Shown here: positions 1 through 6,946 of the stretch, piece by piece
Position numbering within the stretch: the first letter of the stretch is position 1
How the letters are laid out: each line of letters opens with the position of its first letter
From: an uncultured Ruthenibacterium sp.
GTDB taxonomy: Bacteria > Bacillota > Clostridia > Oscillospirales > Ruminococcaceae
Direction of reading: 5' to 3'
DNA length: 64,000 bases
NCBI GenBank assembly: GCA_944386565.1
Contig: CALXBO010000001.1
Span: 1-64,000, forward strand
Program-made: the position numbers and the translations under genes
Notes under the pieces: generated by a model
Told to the model about the DNA's origin: nothing
Databases searched by the model: none
Seen by the model: only the letters and a program-made list of their open reading frames with translations

Positions 1-40
1 AATGTATTTTACGTTTCGGTGCTGTTGTTTGAACAGACAT

Positions 41-76
41 AAAAAACGCGGTGCAGATGCACCGCGTTTTTTCTTT
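41..76 (-). terminator. Intrinsic terminator after the flavodoxin gene
   Basis: A perfect 10-bp stem (ACGCGGTGCA and its complement) around a 2-nt loop is flanked by A-runs on one side and T-runs on the other, so it can work in both directions. It ends the minus-strand redox cluster, whose last stop codon is at 90-92. Confidence 0.85.
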
Positions 77-89
77 TGTAATTTGGAGC

Positions 90-632
90 TTACAGCGATT
101 TTCCTGCCTCGTAAGCCTTTTGCAGACAGGCGCTGTCCCGGATCGAACCGGCCTGCGTGTATCCGCCGCCGAACACGACGCCGCAGAGTTTTGCTTCCGG
201 GAAGCATTCGATCCACCCTTCCAGACCGGATGCCGCGCGTTTCCATGCGGAATCCTCTTCTTCCGCCGCTGCCGCCAGAAGGTATACTTCGCGGAAGCGG
301 TAGTCGGCCGGGTAAAGAGGATCGGCACGGTCGAGCAGGGTCTTCATCTGGCCGCTCATCTCATAGTAGTAGATGGGCGTGGCAAAGACCAGAACATCCG
401 CGCCGAGCATATGGTTCTGCACGATGTCGTCCGCGTCGTCATGGATAACGCAGCGCTTTGTATTCTGGCAGGCAAGGCAGCCCTGACAGAAACGGATTTC
501 CTTGCCCGACAGGCGGATCTTTTCCACGTCATGCCCGGCGGCGCGTGCGCCTTCCGCGAACGCATCCGCCATCATGTCGGAGTTGCTGTGTTCGCGCAGG
601 CTGGAGGAGAGAATCAGAACTCGTTTGCTCAT
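90..632 (-). CDS. Flavodoxin family / NADPH-dependent FMN reductase-like protein
   Basis: A 180-residue flavodoxin-fold protein expected to bind FMN and carry out cytoplasmic electron transfer. The N-terminal beta strand and phosphate loop (LILSSSLREHSNS), the GCLACQNTKRC segment near residue 50 and the ATPIYYYEMSGQMK motif near residue 80 are typical of the family. The Cys pair in the GCLAC region is common in clostridial homologues. The start at 632 has an AAAGGAG site 7 nt upstream; an in-frame ATG at 689 would add 19 residues without a site and run into the preceding gene. It is last in a four-gene minus-strand unit with a cupin protein and an iron alcohol dehydrogenase, which suggests a redox or detoxification role. 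The substrate is unknown. Confidence 0.85.
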   Translation of the reverse strand: MSKRVLILSSSLREHSNSDMMADAFAEGARAAGHDVEKIRLSGKEIRFCQGCLACQNTKRCVIHDDADDIVQNHMLGADVLVFATPIYYYEMSGQMKTLLDRADPLYPADYRFREVYLLAAAAEEEDSAWKRAASGLEGWIECFPEAKLCGVVFGGGYTQAGSIRDSACLQKAYEAGKSL

Positions 633-660
633 GGGAAGCTCCTTTCTCGCACTTTTGGCA

Positions 661-1416
661 TCAAAGGCCGGAATGAGGATATTCTTCATCGGTTACGGGT
701 TCGCACCATTCGTTGGAAGTGCCTTCGCCGGGAACTTCCACAGCCAGATGCGAGAACCAGCTGTCCGCTGCCGCACCGTGCCAGTGTTTCACTTCGGGCG
801 GAATATTGACCACATCGCCGGGGCGCAGTTCCTGTACAGGCTTGCCCTCTTCCTGATAATAGCCGCGGCCCGCGACGCAGACAAGAATTTGTCCGCCGCC
901 GCTCTTGGCGTGATGGATGTGCCAGTTGTTGCGGCAGCCGGGTTCGAACGTCACGTTGAAAATTCCGATCTGGCTTGCGGAGACGGGATGCAGGTAGCTC
1001 TGTCCCGTAAAGTAGGCGGCAAAACCGTCGTTGGGTTTGCCGATGGGGAACACCATCTCTTTCTGATGCCGTGCCATTGCGTCGGAGGCAGCATCGTCCG
1101 CCCACACGTCTTTGGCCATGCGGAACGCCGCCCACGCCTTGGGCCAGCCGGCGTAAAATGCCGCGTGCGTCAGGATCTCCGCAATCTCGGTTCTCGTGAT
1201 GCCGTTCTGCTTGGCCGTTATCAGGTGGTATTGGAACGAAGAGTCGACGAGCCCCTGCGCCATCAGCGCAACCACCGTCACGAGAGAGCGGTCGCGCAGG
1301 GAGAGCCGGTCTTCGCGGCTCCACACTTCACCGAACAGAACATCGTCGTTGAGCTGTGCAAATTTGGGGGCGAACTCGCCCAGAGCGTCCCGGCCTGCAG
1401 TCTGTTTGACAGCCAT
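661..1416 (-). CDS. Carboxymuconolactone decarboxylase-cupin fusion protein
   Basis: This 251-residue protein has two domains. Residues about 10-120 match the carboxymuconolactone decarboxylase (CMD) fold, with the helix EIAEILTHAAFYAGWPKAW. Residues about 135-245 form a cupin with WHIHHAKSGGGQ, the PGDVV turn and HWHGA, which carry the expected metal-binding His residues. The CMD part lacks the CxxC of AhpD-type peroxidase partners, so it resembles decarboxylase-type members rather than a thiol reductase. It lies 15 nt after the alcohol dehydrogenase and 28 nt before the flavodoxin gene. Such fusions recur beside Fe-ADH and flavodoxin genes in gut Clostridia. The reaction is unknown; handling of reactive aldehydes or aromatics is inference. 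Confidence 0.85.
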   Translation of the reverse strand: MAVKQTAGRDALGEFAPKFAQLNDDVLFGEVWSREDRLSLRDRSLVTVVALMAQGLVDSSFQYHLITAKQNGITRTEIAEILTHAAFYAGWPKAWAAFRMAKDVWADDAASDAMARHQKEMVFPIGKPNDGFAAYFTGQSYLHPVSASQIGIFNVTFEPGCRNNWHIHHAKSGGGQILVCVAGRGYYQEEGKPVQELRPGDVVNIPPEVKHWHGAAADSWFSHLAVEVPGEGTSNEWCEPVTDEEYPHSGL

Positions 1417-1431
1417 ACTGATTCCTCCCTG

Positions 1432-2604
1432 TCACATGCTGGCTTTCAAAATCGTGATGACGTCGTCCCGCGTCAGGGGCTTGTAGCCGCCGTTCATCAG
1501 GAACGTGCCGTCCGCGATGCCGTCCAGCATGTCCTCGGTCACGCCGAGTTCGCGGATGTTCATTGAAACGCCGAGTTCATTCATCCAGCGCTCCATGGCA
1601 GCGAGCCCGGCCTCGGCCAGCTCCGCATCGCTCTTGCCGTCCGGGGAAATGCCCCAGACGTTGACGGCAAAGCGGCGGAATTTCGCAAGCCCGTAGGGCA
1701 TGATGAACCGGTAATATGCCATGGAAACAGCTGACAGCGTCATTCCGTGTGTGGCGTCCGTATATGCACCGATGGACTGTCCGATCATGTGCACTTCCCA
1801 GTCAGTGGATTTCCCCATCGCGAGCAGCGTATTGAGCGCCCACGTCGCAGCCCACATGATGTTGCTGCGCGCCTCATAGTTTTCCGGATCGCGGATAGCT
1901 ACACGGGAGCTCTCGATCAGAGAGCGCATCAGACCCTCTGCGATACAGTCGGTCGTGTTTTCATCTTCGCCGGAGAAGTACTGTTCGCAGATGTGATTGA
2001 ACGCGTCGTAAATCCCCGCAACCATCTGCTTCATCGGCACGGTGAACGTGTAGACAGGGTTCAGGATCGTGAACTTCGGCATCACATTGCTGCCGAACAC
2101 GTGCCCGATCTTTCGCTTCTGTTCGTGGTTGGTGATGACGGAACCGCCGTTCATCTCAGAACCTGTTCCCACCATCGTCAGCACGCAGCCGACCGGGATG
2201 ATGCGGTTGTCCACGTCCTCCATGCGCAGGTAGTATTTGTCCCACGGGTCTTCCTCGCACCAGGCGGAGACGGACACCGCTTTGGCATAGTCGCAGACAG
2301 AGCCGCCGCCCACCGCGAGAATCAGGTCGATGTCGTTGTCCCGCGCGATTTTGCAGCCCTCATACAGCTTTTCCACCGTCGGGTTCGGCATGACGCCGGG
2401 CAGTTCCAACACGTCCTTGCCGGCTTCTTTCAGAATGGCCGTGATCTCGTCATACAGGCCGGAGCGCTTGATCGAACCGCCGCCGTACGTCAGCAGAACT
2501 TTCTTCCCGTATCCGGCCAGTTCGGCTCCGAGCTGGTCCAGGGCGTTTTCGCCGAAATGTAGGCGCGTCGGATTGCAGTACGTGAAATTTCCTAACATCT
2601 TCAT
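1432..2604 (-). CDS. Iron-containing (group III) alcohol dehydrogenase, YqhD/BdhA-like
   Basis: A 390-residue cytosolic NAD(P)H-dependent alcohol/aldehyde oxidoreductase of the iron-containing family. The nucleotide-binding segment AVGGGSVCDYAKAV lies near residue 97. Metal ligands are visible as Asp and His in GIYDAFNHICEQYF and as two His in HMIGQSIGAYTDATHG. Length equals that of E. coli YqhD and clostridial butanol dehydrogenases. Its ATG overlaps the TGA of the upstream 75-residue gene (ATGA), which indicates translational coupling. With the CMD-cupin and flavodoxin genes downstream and a LysR gene opposite, it probably reduces toxic aldehydes; the exact substrate cannot be read from sequence. 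Confidence 0.9.
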   Translation of the reverse strand: MKMLGNFTYCNPTRLHFGENALDQLGAELAGYGKKVLLTYGGGSIKRSGLYDEITAILKEAGKDVLELPGVMPNPTVEKLYEGCKIARDNDIDLILAVGGGSVCDYAKAVSVSAWCEEDPWDKYYLRMEDVDNRIIPVGCVLTMVGTGSEMNGGSVITNHEQKRKIGHVFGSNVMPKFTILNPVYTFTVPMKQMVAGIYDAFNHICEQYFSGEDENTTDCIAEGLMRSLIESSRVAIRDPENYEARSNIMWAATWALNTLLAMGKSTDWEVHMIGQSIGAYTDATHGMTLSAVSMAYYRFIMPYGLAKFRRFAVNVWGISPDGKSDAELAEAGLAAMERWMNELGVSMNIRELGVTEDMLDGIADGTFLMNGGYKPLTRDDVITILKASM

Positions 2605-2828
2605 TCCCTCCTGATGTTTTGAATCCGGTAGATCAGATAATCCAGACAGTCGATCTTCTTTTCGCTCCGATGGACTTCGTCAAGCAGCATCGCACGTCTC
2701 CGGGACAGATGCGTCAGCAGACATGCGGTGTCGTCCGCGTGGCACAGCATCCGGCAGACCTCGTCCTCGCAGCATCCGGCATCTCTCAGAATCTGCGCGA
2801 TTTCCTCTTGCTCCAATGTCTGTTTCAT
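2601..2828 (-). CDS. Small coiled-coil protein of unknown function, coupled to Fe-ADH
   Basis: A 75-residue protein. The first 40 residues are Cys-rich (CC at 19-20, then C25, C29 and C37). Residues 42-74 form an amphipathic helix (MLLDEVHRSEKKIDCLDYLI) that resembles the dimerisation helix of MerR-family regulators, but no DNA-binding domain precedes it. A purine-rich GGTGGAAAG site stands before the ATG at 2828; upstream in-frame codons lack one. The stop overlaps the alcohol dehydrogenase start, so it is first in the operon. It could be a redox-sensitive accessory factor; the function is unknown. Confidence 0.65.
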   Translation of the reverse strand: MKQTLEQEEIAQILRDAGCCEDEVCRMLCHADDTACLLTHLSRRRAMLLDEVHRSEKKIDCLDYLIYRIQNIRRE

Positions 2829-2872
2829 TTTCTTTCCACCGCCGAATCTGTATTCTTCTGGATCTGTTTTCA

Positions 2873-2883
2873 GTGTAATACAC
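2873..2883. promoter_or_regulatory. Short inverted repeat between divergent cluster and LysR gene
   Basis: GTGTA-A-TACAC is a perfect 11-bp dyad in the 157-bp divergent intergenic region, 45 bp upstream of the minus-strand start at 2828. It is a candidate regulator site for the redox operon. No convincing -35/-10 pair was found for that operon. Confidence 0.3.
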
Positions 2884-2923
2884 CGCCAGTCAAATAGCAA
2901 ATACCAACATTTTATTTCATGCC

Positions 2924-2938
2924 ATGCCTTGCAGGCAT
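2924..2938. promoter_or_regulatory. LysR-type operator candidate (T-N11-A)
   Basis: ATGCCT-TGC-AGGCAT is a perfect dyad containing the T-N11-A spacing of LysR boxes (T at 2925, A at 2937). It covers the -35 hexamer of the lysR promoter, the layout expected for autorepression with divergent activation. Confidence 0.5.
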
Positions 2939-2957
2939 TCCTTTGAAAGCGTATAAT
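2929..2957 (+). promoter_or_regulatory. Promoter of the LysR gene
   Basis: TTGCAG, 17-bp spacer and a perfect TATAAT place the start of transcription near 2964, about 22 nt before the lysR ATG. Confidence 0.75.
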
Positions 2958-2985
2958 AAAGGAAAGAAAAAGGGGAGGCGGTTGC

Positions 2986-3870
2986 ATGGAACTGCGCGTT
3001 CTGCGGTATTTTCTCACCATTGCGCGGGAGGGGAACATCACCAACGCCGCGAATGTGCTGCATATCACGCAGCCTACGCTGTCGCGCCAGATCCGGGATC
3101 TGGAGGATGAACTCGGGCAGAAGCTGTTTGTGCGCAACAGCCACAGCGTTTCGCTCACGAACGAGGGGATGCTGCTGCGCAAGCGGGCGGAGGAGATTCT
3201 GGAACTTGTTCAGAAAACGGAGCAGGAGGTGTCCCAGCCGGACTATATGCTCTCGGGCGACGTGTACATCGGCGCGGGAGAAACGGTCGGCGTCCATTTT
3301 CTGACGCGCACCGCGCGCGAGCTGCGGGAGCGATATCCGGACATCCATTTCCACATCGTCAGCGGCGACGGCGTGGAAGTCTGCGAACTTCTGGACAAAG
3401 GGTTGATTGATTTCGGGCTTCTCTTCGATCATGTCGATCAGAAAAAGTACAATTCGGTCGCCCTGCCGTATCAGGATACCTGGGGGGTACTGATGCGCCG
3501 TGACAGCCCTCTTGCGGAGCGTGAAAGCGTGCGGCCGGAGGATCTGGCGCACCAGCCGCTGCTCGTCTCGCGGCAGGTGCTGAAAAGCCCGCTGCTGCCC
3601 GAGTGGTTCGGGGAAGACAGAAGTGCGATGAATGTGATCGGCACGTATACGTTGGCGTTCAACGGATCGCTGATGGTGGAGGACGGCATGGGATATGCTC
3701 TGTGCCTTGACCGGATCATCAACGTGGACGGTTCAGCACTCTGTTTCCGGCCGCTGGAGCCGAAGCGGGAAGCCGGTATGCATATCGTGTGGAAGAAATA
3801 CCAGATCTTTTCCCGCGCCGCAGAAAAGTATCTCGAGAAGATCGAAGCCATTGCGGCGCCGCATGCTTGA
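2986..3870 (+). CDS. LysR family transcriptional regulator
   Basis: A 294-residue regulator. Residues 1-60 are the winged helix-turn-helix (NITNAANVLHITQPTLSRQI, then LEDELGQKLFVR), and residues about 90-290 the periplasmic-binding-protein-like effector domain that starts at the SGDVYIGAG segment. The AGGGGAGG site at 2971-2978 fixes the ATG at 2986. It is transcribed away from the Fe-ADH / CMD-cupin / flavodoxin unit and is its likely regulator. The effector is unknown. The dyad at 2924-2938 fits binding over its own promoter. Confidence 0.9.
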   Translation: MELRVLRYFLTIAREGNITNAANVLHITQPTLSRQIRDLEDELGQKLFVRNSHSVSLTNEGMLLRKRAEEILELVQKTEQEVSQPDYMLSGDVYIGAGETVGVHFLTRTARELRERYPDIHFHIVSGDGVEVCELLDKGLIDFGLLFDHVDQKKYNSVALPYQDTWGVLMRRDSPLAERESVRPEDLAHQPLLVSRQVLKSPLLPEWFGEDRSAMNVIGTYTLAFNGSLMVEDGMGYALCLDRIINVDGSALCFRPLEPKREAGMHIVWKKYQIFSRAAEKYLEKIEAIAAPHA

Positions 3871-3896
3871 CAGACGGTTCCGGGATGCGGTATGAT
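3867..3896 (+). promoter_or_regulatory. Promoter of the YitT-family gene or of a small RNA
   Basis: TTGACA, 18-bp spacer, TATGAT. The -35 overlaps the lysR stop codon. Transcription would begin near 3903 and give a leader of about 125 nt that contains the strong hairpin at 3959-4000. Confidence 0.6.
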
Positions 3897-3958
3897 GTTT
3901 GTGCAGGCCGCACAGCGGCTGTTCCGGCGGCGAAAGGCTGTTCGGTTTCGGAAAGAGC

Positions 3959-4007
3959 AAAGGCATTTGCGAATCATATCGATGATTCGCAAATGCCTTT
4001 TTGTTTT
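3959..4007 (+). terminator. Strong intrinsic terminator or attenuator upstream of the YitT-family gene
   Basis: A perfect 19-bp stem (3959-3977 with 3982-4000) closes a 4-nt ATCG loop and is followed by a T-rich run. The AAGGAG site of the next gene begins only about 10 nt later. It may end lysR transcripts, end a short RNA from the 3867 promoter, or attenuate the downstream gene. Confidence 0.8.
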
Positions 4008-4027
4008 GCAGGGAAAGGAGAATTCAG

Positions 4028-4888
4028 ATGAAAATCAAATGGAACGACAGGGAACTCTGGACGGACATTGCGTATGAGCTGGCGGGCGGCGCCCTGATCG
4101 CGGCGGCCATGTACAATTTTGCCTTGCATTCCCGTTTCCCTATGACGGGGTTTTCCGGCATTGCCATGATTCTGTACCGGTTGTTCGGCCTTCCGATCGG
4201 TCTGACGACGATCGTCCTCAACATCCCGGTGGCAATCCTTTGTTACAAGCTGATCGGGCGGGGCTTTCTTCTGAAATCCCTGCGGTGCATGATCACGTCA
4301 TCCGTGATGATCGACTGGATCGCACCGCTCTTTCCCGTTTACGAAGGAGACAGGATGATCTCGGCGCTCGTCACGGGGACGCTCGGCGGCATCGGATACG
4401 CAATGATCTATCTGCGCGGTTCGTCCACGGGCGGCTCCGATTTCCTCATCATGGCGGCCAAGCGCATCAACCCGCACATCAAACTCGGTACGATCGCGTT
4501 CCTGTCCGACGTGGGAATCGTGTTTGCAGGTGGCATCATTTTCCGGGATATGGACGGCATCGTCTACGGAATGATCATCAACTTCCTGTTTGCCGTTGCG
4601 GTGGACCGCGTCATGTGCGGATTCAACGCCGGACGTCTGGCGCTGATCGTCACCGAACACGGCGAAGAGCTGTGCGAATGCATCGACGAATGCTCCGGGC
4701 GCGGTTCCACCATCCTTGAGGCAAGGGGAGGATACCGTCAGGATCAGAAGCAGGTCGTGATGGTGGCGTGCAGCCATAAGGAGATGTATCAGATTCAGAA
4801 CACAGTGAAAGAGCATGACCGCGACGCGTTCCTGATCGTGATGGATTCGAGTGAAGTGCACGGAGAAGGGTTCCGCGTCATTCAGTAA
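4028..4888 (+). CDS. YitT family membrane protein (DUF161 and DUF2179)
   Basis: A 286-residue integral membrane protein. Five or six hydrophobic segments occupy residues about 12-200, including the family motif RGSSTGGSDFL. A cytosolic DUF2179 domain follows (TEHGEELCECIDECSGRGSTI to GEGF). The start at 4028 has AAAGGAG 6 nt upstream. YitT proteins are widespread in Bacillota and their substrate is not established. The gene is preceded by its own promoter and by a terminator-like hairpin in the leader, so attenuation is possible. A terminator follows at 4892. Confidence 0.88.
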   Translation: MKIKWNDRELWTDIAYELAGGALIAAAMYNFALHSRFPMTGFSGIAMILYRLFGLPIGLTTIVLNIPVAILCYKLIGRGFLLKSLRCMITSSVMIDWIAPLFPVYEGDRMISALVTGTLGGIGYAMIYLRGSSTGGSDFLIMAAKRINPHIKLGTIAFLSDVGIVFAGGIIFRDMDGIVYGMIINFLFAVAVDRVMCGFNAGRLALIVTEHGEELCECIDECSGRGSTILEARGGYRQDQKQVVMVACSHKEMYQIQNTVKEHDRDAFLIVMDSSEVHGEGFRVIQ

Positions 4889-4891
4889 AGG

Positions 4892-4922
4892 AAAAGCCCG
4901 CCGGAATATCCGGCGGGCTTTT
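4892..4922. terminator. Bidirectional terminator between convergent genes
   Basis: A 12-bp GC-rich stem (AAGCCCGCCGGA with its complement) around ATA has A-tracts and T-tracts on either side. It serves the YitT gene on + and the discoidin-like gene on -. Confidence 0.9.
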
Positions 4923-4934
4923 GTGTGATGCGAT

Positions 4935-5726
4935 TCAGGCTTCCGTGCCCCATGCTTCAAACTGCGTGAGAGCGGGGAAGGGAGAGGGGTCGTCCGCTTT
5001 GATGAGGCTGCGGAACGTCAGGCTCGTGACGACGCGGGGCTCAATGGCAAACACCTGGGGTTTGCCGGTCTTTTCAAAGTGCAGGACCTCCGCGCTGCCG
5101 TCCGAGAACGCAACTTCGCCCTGCGTCCACCAGCTGTCATGCGGGAAATCCGCACGAAGCGTGACGCGCAGCTCATCGATCTTCACGCTGCGGCCGAAGT
5201 CCAGCGTCCATGCGGCGTTCGGGTCGCGGTTGATGCCCCAGCTCGCGTACGGCCACACGCCGTGCGAGGCGTTTTCATAGATGCCGTCAATGGCGTTGTA
5301 AGAGGCGAACACAGCTTCGCCGCGCGTCTCGACGTTTGCAGACGAATGCGGGAACATGCCCGCCATGCCGTGCTGGTCATAGGGATTGACAGCCAGATTG
5401 CGGCGCGCGGCCACTTCTTCCGGACGCGCCAGGCGCGCGCGGATCAGATGACAGTTGCCCGTGAAGGCCTTCGGAGAAAATACGACGCGCTGCTCTCCGA
5501 ACGGAATGTTGTATACGACTTCACGCTGCGTCACATAGACGAGCGAGGGAGCAAGAGAATCTTCCAGCTGGATCACACAAAAGCAGCCGGGTTCGCGGCA
5601 CTCGAGAATGATACGGTCGCCGGGTTGATATTCCGCGGCGTGAACAAGGCTCACTTCGGAGGCTTCCGGGCACGTGATCAGCGTGCGGCCCTCACTGTTC
5701 ATGACCTTCAGTTTAATCTCCTGCAT
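4935..5726 (-). CDS. Discoidin/galactose-binding-fold domain protein
   Basis: A 263-residue protein without a signal peptide. Residues about 110-260 look like a galactose-binding jelly roll (F5/8 type C, discoidin): NLAVNPYDQH, ASHGVWPYASWGINRDPNAAW, LDFGRSVKIDELRVTLR and the closing FEAWGTE strand. Residues 1-105 are beta-rich and unrecognised. The AGGAGG site 7 nt before 5726 supports the start. Related domains bind carbohydrate; here the absence of an export signal suggests a cytoplasmic ligand. It stands alone, opposite a membrane XRE regulator. Confidence 0.65.
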   Translation of the reverse strand: MQEIKLKVMNSEGRTLITCPEASEVSLVHAAEYQPGDRIILECREPGCFCVIQLEDSLAPSLVYVTQREVVYNIPFGEQRVVFSPKAFTGNCHLIRARLARPEEVAARRNLAVNPYDQHGMAGMFPHSSANVETRGEAVFASYNAIDGIYENASHGVWPYASWGINRDPNAAWTLDFGRSVKIDELRVTLRADFPHDSWWTQGEVAFSDGSAEVLHFEKTGKPQVFAIEPRVVTSLTFRSLIKADDPSPFPALTQFEAWGTEA

Positions 5727-5779
5727 TGTTATGACCTCCTGTACCGTACGCGTCAGCGCAGGTGTTTTCCTTACTTACA

Positions 5780-5808
5780 AGCGTATCGGTTTGCGTGGGC
5801 TTTGTCAA
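5780..5808 (-). promoter_or_regulatory. Possible promoter of the discoidin-like gene
   Basis: On the minus strand a perfect TTGACA is followed after 17 bp by a poor -10 (TACGCT). Confidence 0.35.
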
Positions 5809-5838
5809 GCGGATGCGGACCATTGTGCAAAAGATTTC

Positions 5839-5860
5839 GCCCGGAAGGACGGGCTTTTTC
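5839..5860 (+). terminator. Terminator-like hairpin upstream of the XRE gene
   Basis: GCCCG-GAAGGA-CGGGC followed by TTTTTC lies between divergent genes, where no + strand gene ends. A second CGGGC at 5860-5864 could pair with the same GCCCG instead. It is either a leader attenuator or chance. Confidence 0.35.
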
Positions 5861-5929
5861 GGGCACTCTACCGCTGTTCGGTTGCGAAGAAAAGGGGAAT
5901 GTGATACGGTGAAGCAGGAGGTGCCGGAG

Positions 5930-6685
5930 ATGTACGAACTCAACAAACAGAAATTCGGCGCGTTTGTCAGCGCGCTTCGCAAGGAAAGGGGATACACGCA
6001 GAAAGAACTGGCGCAGAAGCTCTTTATTTCCGATAAAGCAGTCAGCAAGTGGGAGACAGGAATGAGTGTGCCGGACGTCTCGCTGCTGGTTCCTCTGTCC
6101 GAACTGCTCGGCGTCAGCGTGACGGAACTGCTGATGTGTGAAAAAATGGAACAGCCCGCGCAGATGGATACCTGTCAGGTCGAAAGCCTTGTGAAAACCG
6201 CGATCGCCTATGCGGACGAAACGCCTCAGCGCGCGTACCAGTCGGACAGAAAAAAAGCCTGGCTCTATGCGGTGTCGCTGGCGGTGGGGGTGCTATGGAT
6301 GTTCCTGCACTGGAAAAACGGTTCATTGACGGAAGCGGTCCGCCTGTGCGCCGGGTTCGGCGCCGGATTCGGCTTGTACTTCTTTTTCTTTGTCAGGACA
6401 AAACTGCCGTCCTTCTACGATGAAAACAGCATCAGCGGCTTTTATGACGGCCCCGTTCGCATGAACCTTGCGGGAGTGCAGTTCAATAACCGGAACTGGC
6501 CGCACATCGTGCACGCAGGCCGTCTCTGGTGCTGCGCCGCCATGGCGGTTCTGCCTGCCGTACCGTTTCTGGGTGCGGCGATACTGCCGGACATCTGGCC
6601 GATGATCGAACGCTATGTGCTTTTGGTGCTGCTGCTCGGCGGCCTGTTCATTCCGATGTACGCCGTCGGGATCAAATACAAATAA
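5930..6685 (+). CDS. Membrane-anchored XRE family transcriptional regulator
   Basis: A 251-residue protein. Residues 8-62 form a Cro/C1-type helix-turn-helix (YTQKELAQKLFISDKAVSKWE, then SVPDVSLLVPLSELLGVSVTELL). After a linker there are two hydrophobic segments (about 110-150) and two more at the C-terminus (about 195-245), so the HTH is tethered to the membrane. AGGAGG at 5916-5921 favours the ATG at 5930 over an upstream GTG at 5909. Proteins of this layout often sense envelope or metabolite cues; the target is unknown. Confidence 0.82.
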   Translation: MYELNKQKFGAFVSALRKERGYTQKELAQKLFISDKAVSKWETGMSVPDVSLLVPLSELLGVSVTELLMCEKMEQPAQMDTCQVESLVKTAIAYADETPQRAYQSDRKKAWLYAVSLAVGVLWMFLHWKNGSLTEAVRLCAGFGAGFGLYFFFFVRTKLPSFYDENSISGFYDGPVRMNLAGVQFNNRNWPHIVHAGRLWCCAAMAVLPAVPFLGAAILPDIWPMIERYVLLVLLLGGLFIPMYAVGIKYK

Positions 6686-6688
6686 ACC

Positions 6689-6722
6689 GAGGGGCTTTGC
6701 ATTTGCAAAGCCCCTCGCTCTT
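6689..6722. terminator. Bidirectional hairpin between the XRE gene and tRNA-Arg
   Basis: A 12-bp stem (GAGGGGCTTTGC and complement) with ATTT loop. On the minus strand it is followed by a T-rich stretch, so it chiefly terminates the tRNA transcript. The + side U-tract is weak. Confidence 0.75.
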
Positions 6723-6723
6723 A

Positions 6724-6800
6724 TGGCGTCCCTGAGAGGAATTGAACCTCCGGCCTACCGCTTAGGAGGCGGTCGCTCTATCCAACTGAGCTACAGAGAC
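6724..6800 (-). tRNA. tRNA-Arg (anticodon CCT), CCA encoded
   Basis: The cloverleaf reads cleanly on the minus strand. The acceptor stem is GTCTCTG with CAGGGAC (two G-T wobbles), followed by discriminator G and an encoded CCA at 6724-6726. The D arm is AGCTCAGTTGGATAGAGC, the anticodon stem CCGC/GCGG holds loop CTCCTAA, and the T arm has GGTTCAATTCC. Anticodon CCT reads AGG codons. It is a single gene with its own promoter and terminator. Confidence 0.97.
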
Positions 6801-6840
6801 ATTGGATGCCGTGCACCAGGCACGGCGGAAAGCATTACAT

Positions 6841-6869
6841 ATTATATCGTTTCGTCAGGAAAAAAGCAA
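6841..6869 (-). promoter_or_regulatory. Promoter of tRNA-Arg
   Basis: On the minus strand TTGCTT, 17-bp spacer and a perfect TATAAT lie about 40 bp upstream of the mature 5' end. Confidence 0.8.
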
Positions 6870-6898
6870 GGCAAAGCCTTTTTTCCTGGCTTGTTTTT

Positions 6899-6907
6899 TG
6901 CTATACT
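6899..6907 (+). promoter_or_regulatory. Extended -10 promoter of the CPBP protease operon
   Basis: TGC-TATACT is an extended -10 element; the -35 position holds only a T-run. Transcription would start near 6914, about 33 nt before the ATG at 6947. Confidence 0.5.
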
Positions 6908-6946
6908 GAATCAAAAGCATCTTTTTGAAAGAAAGGAGGAAGACGG

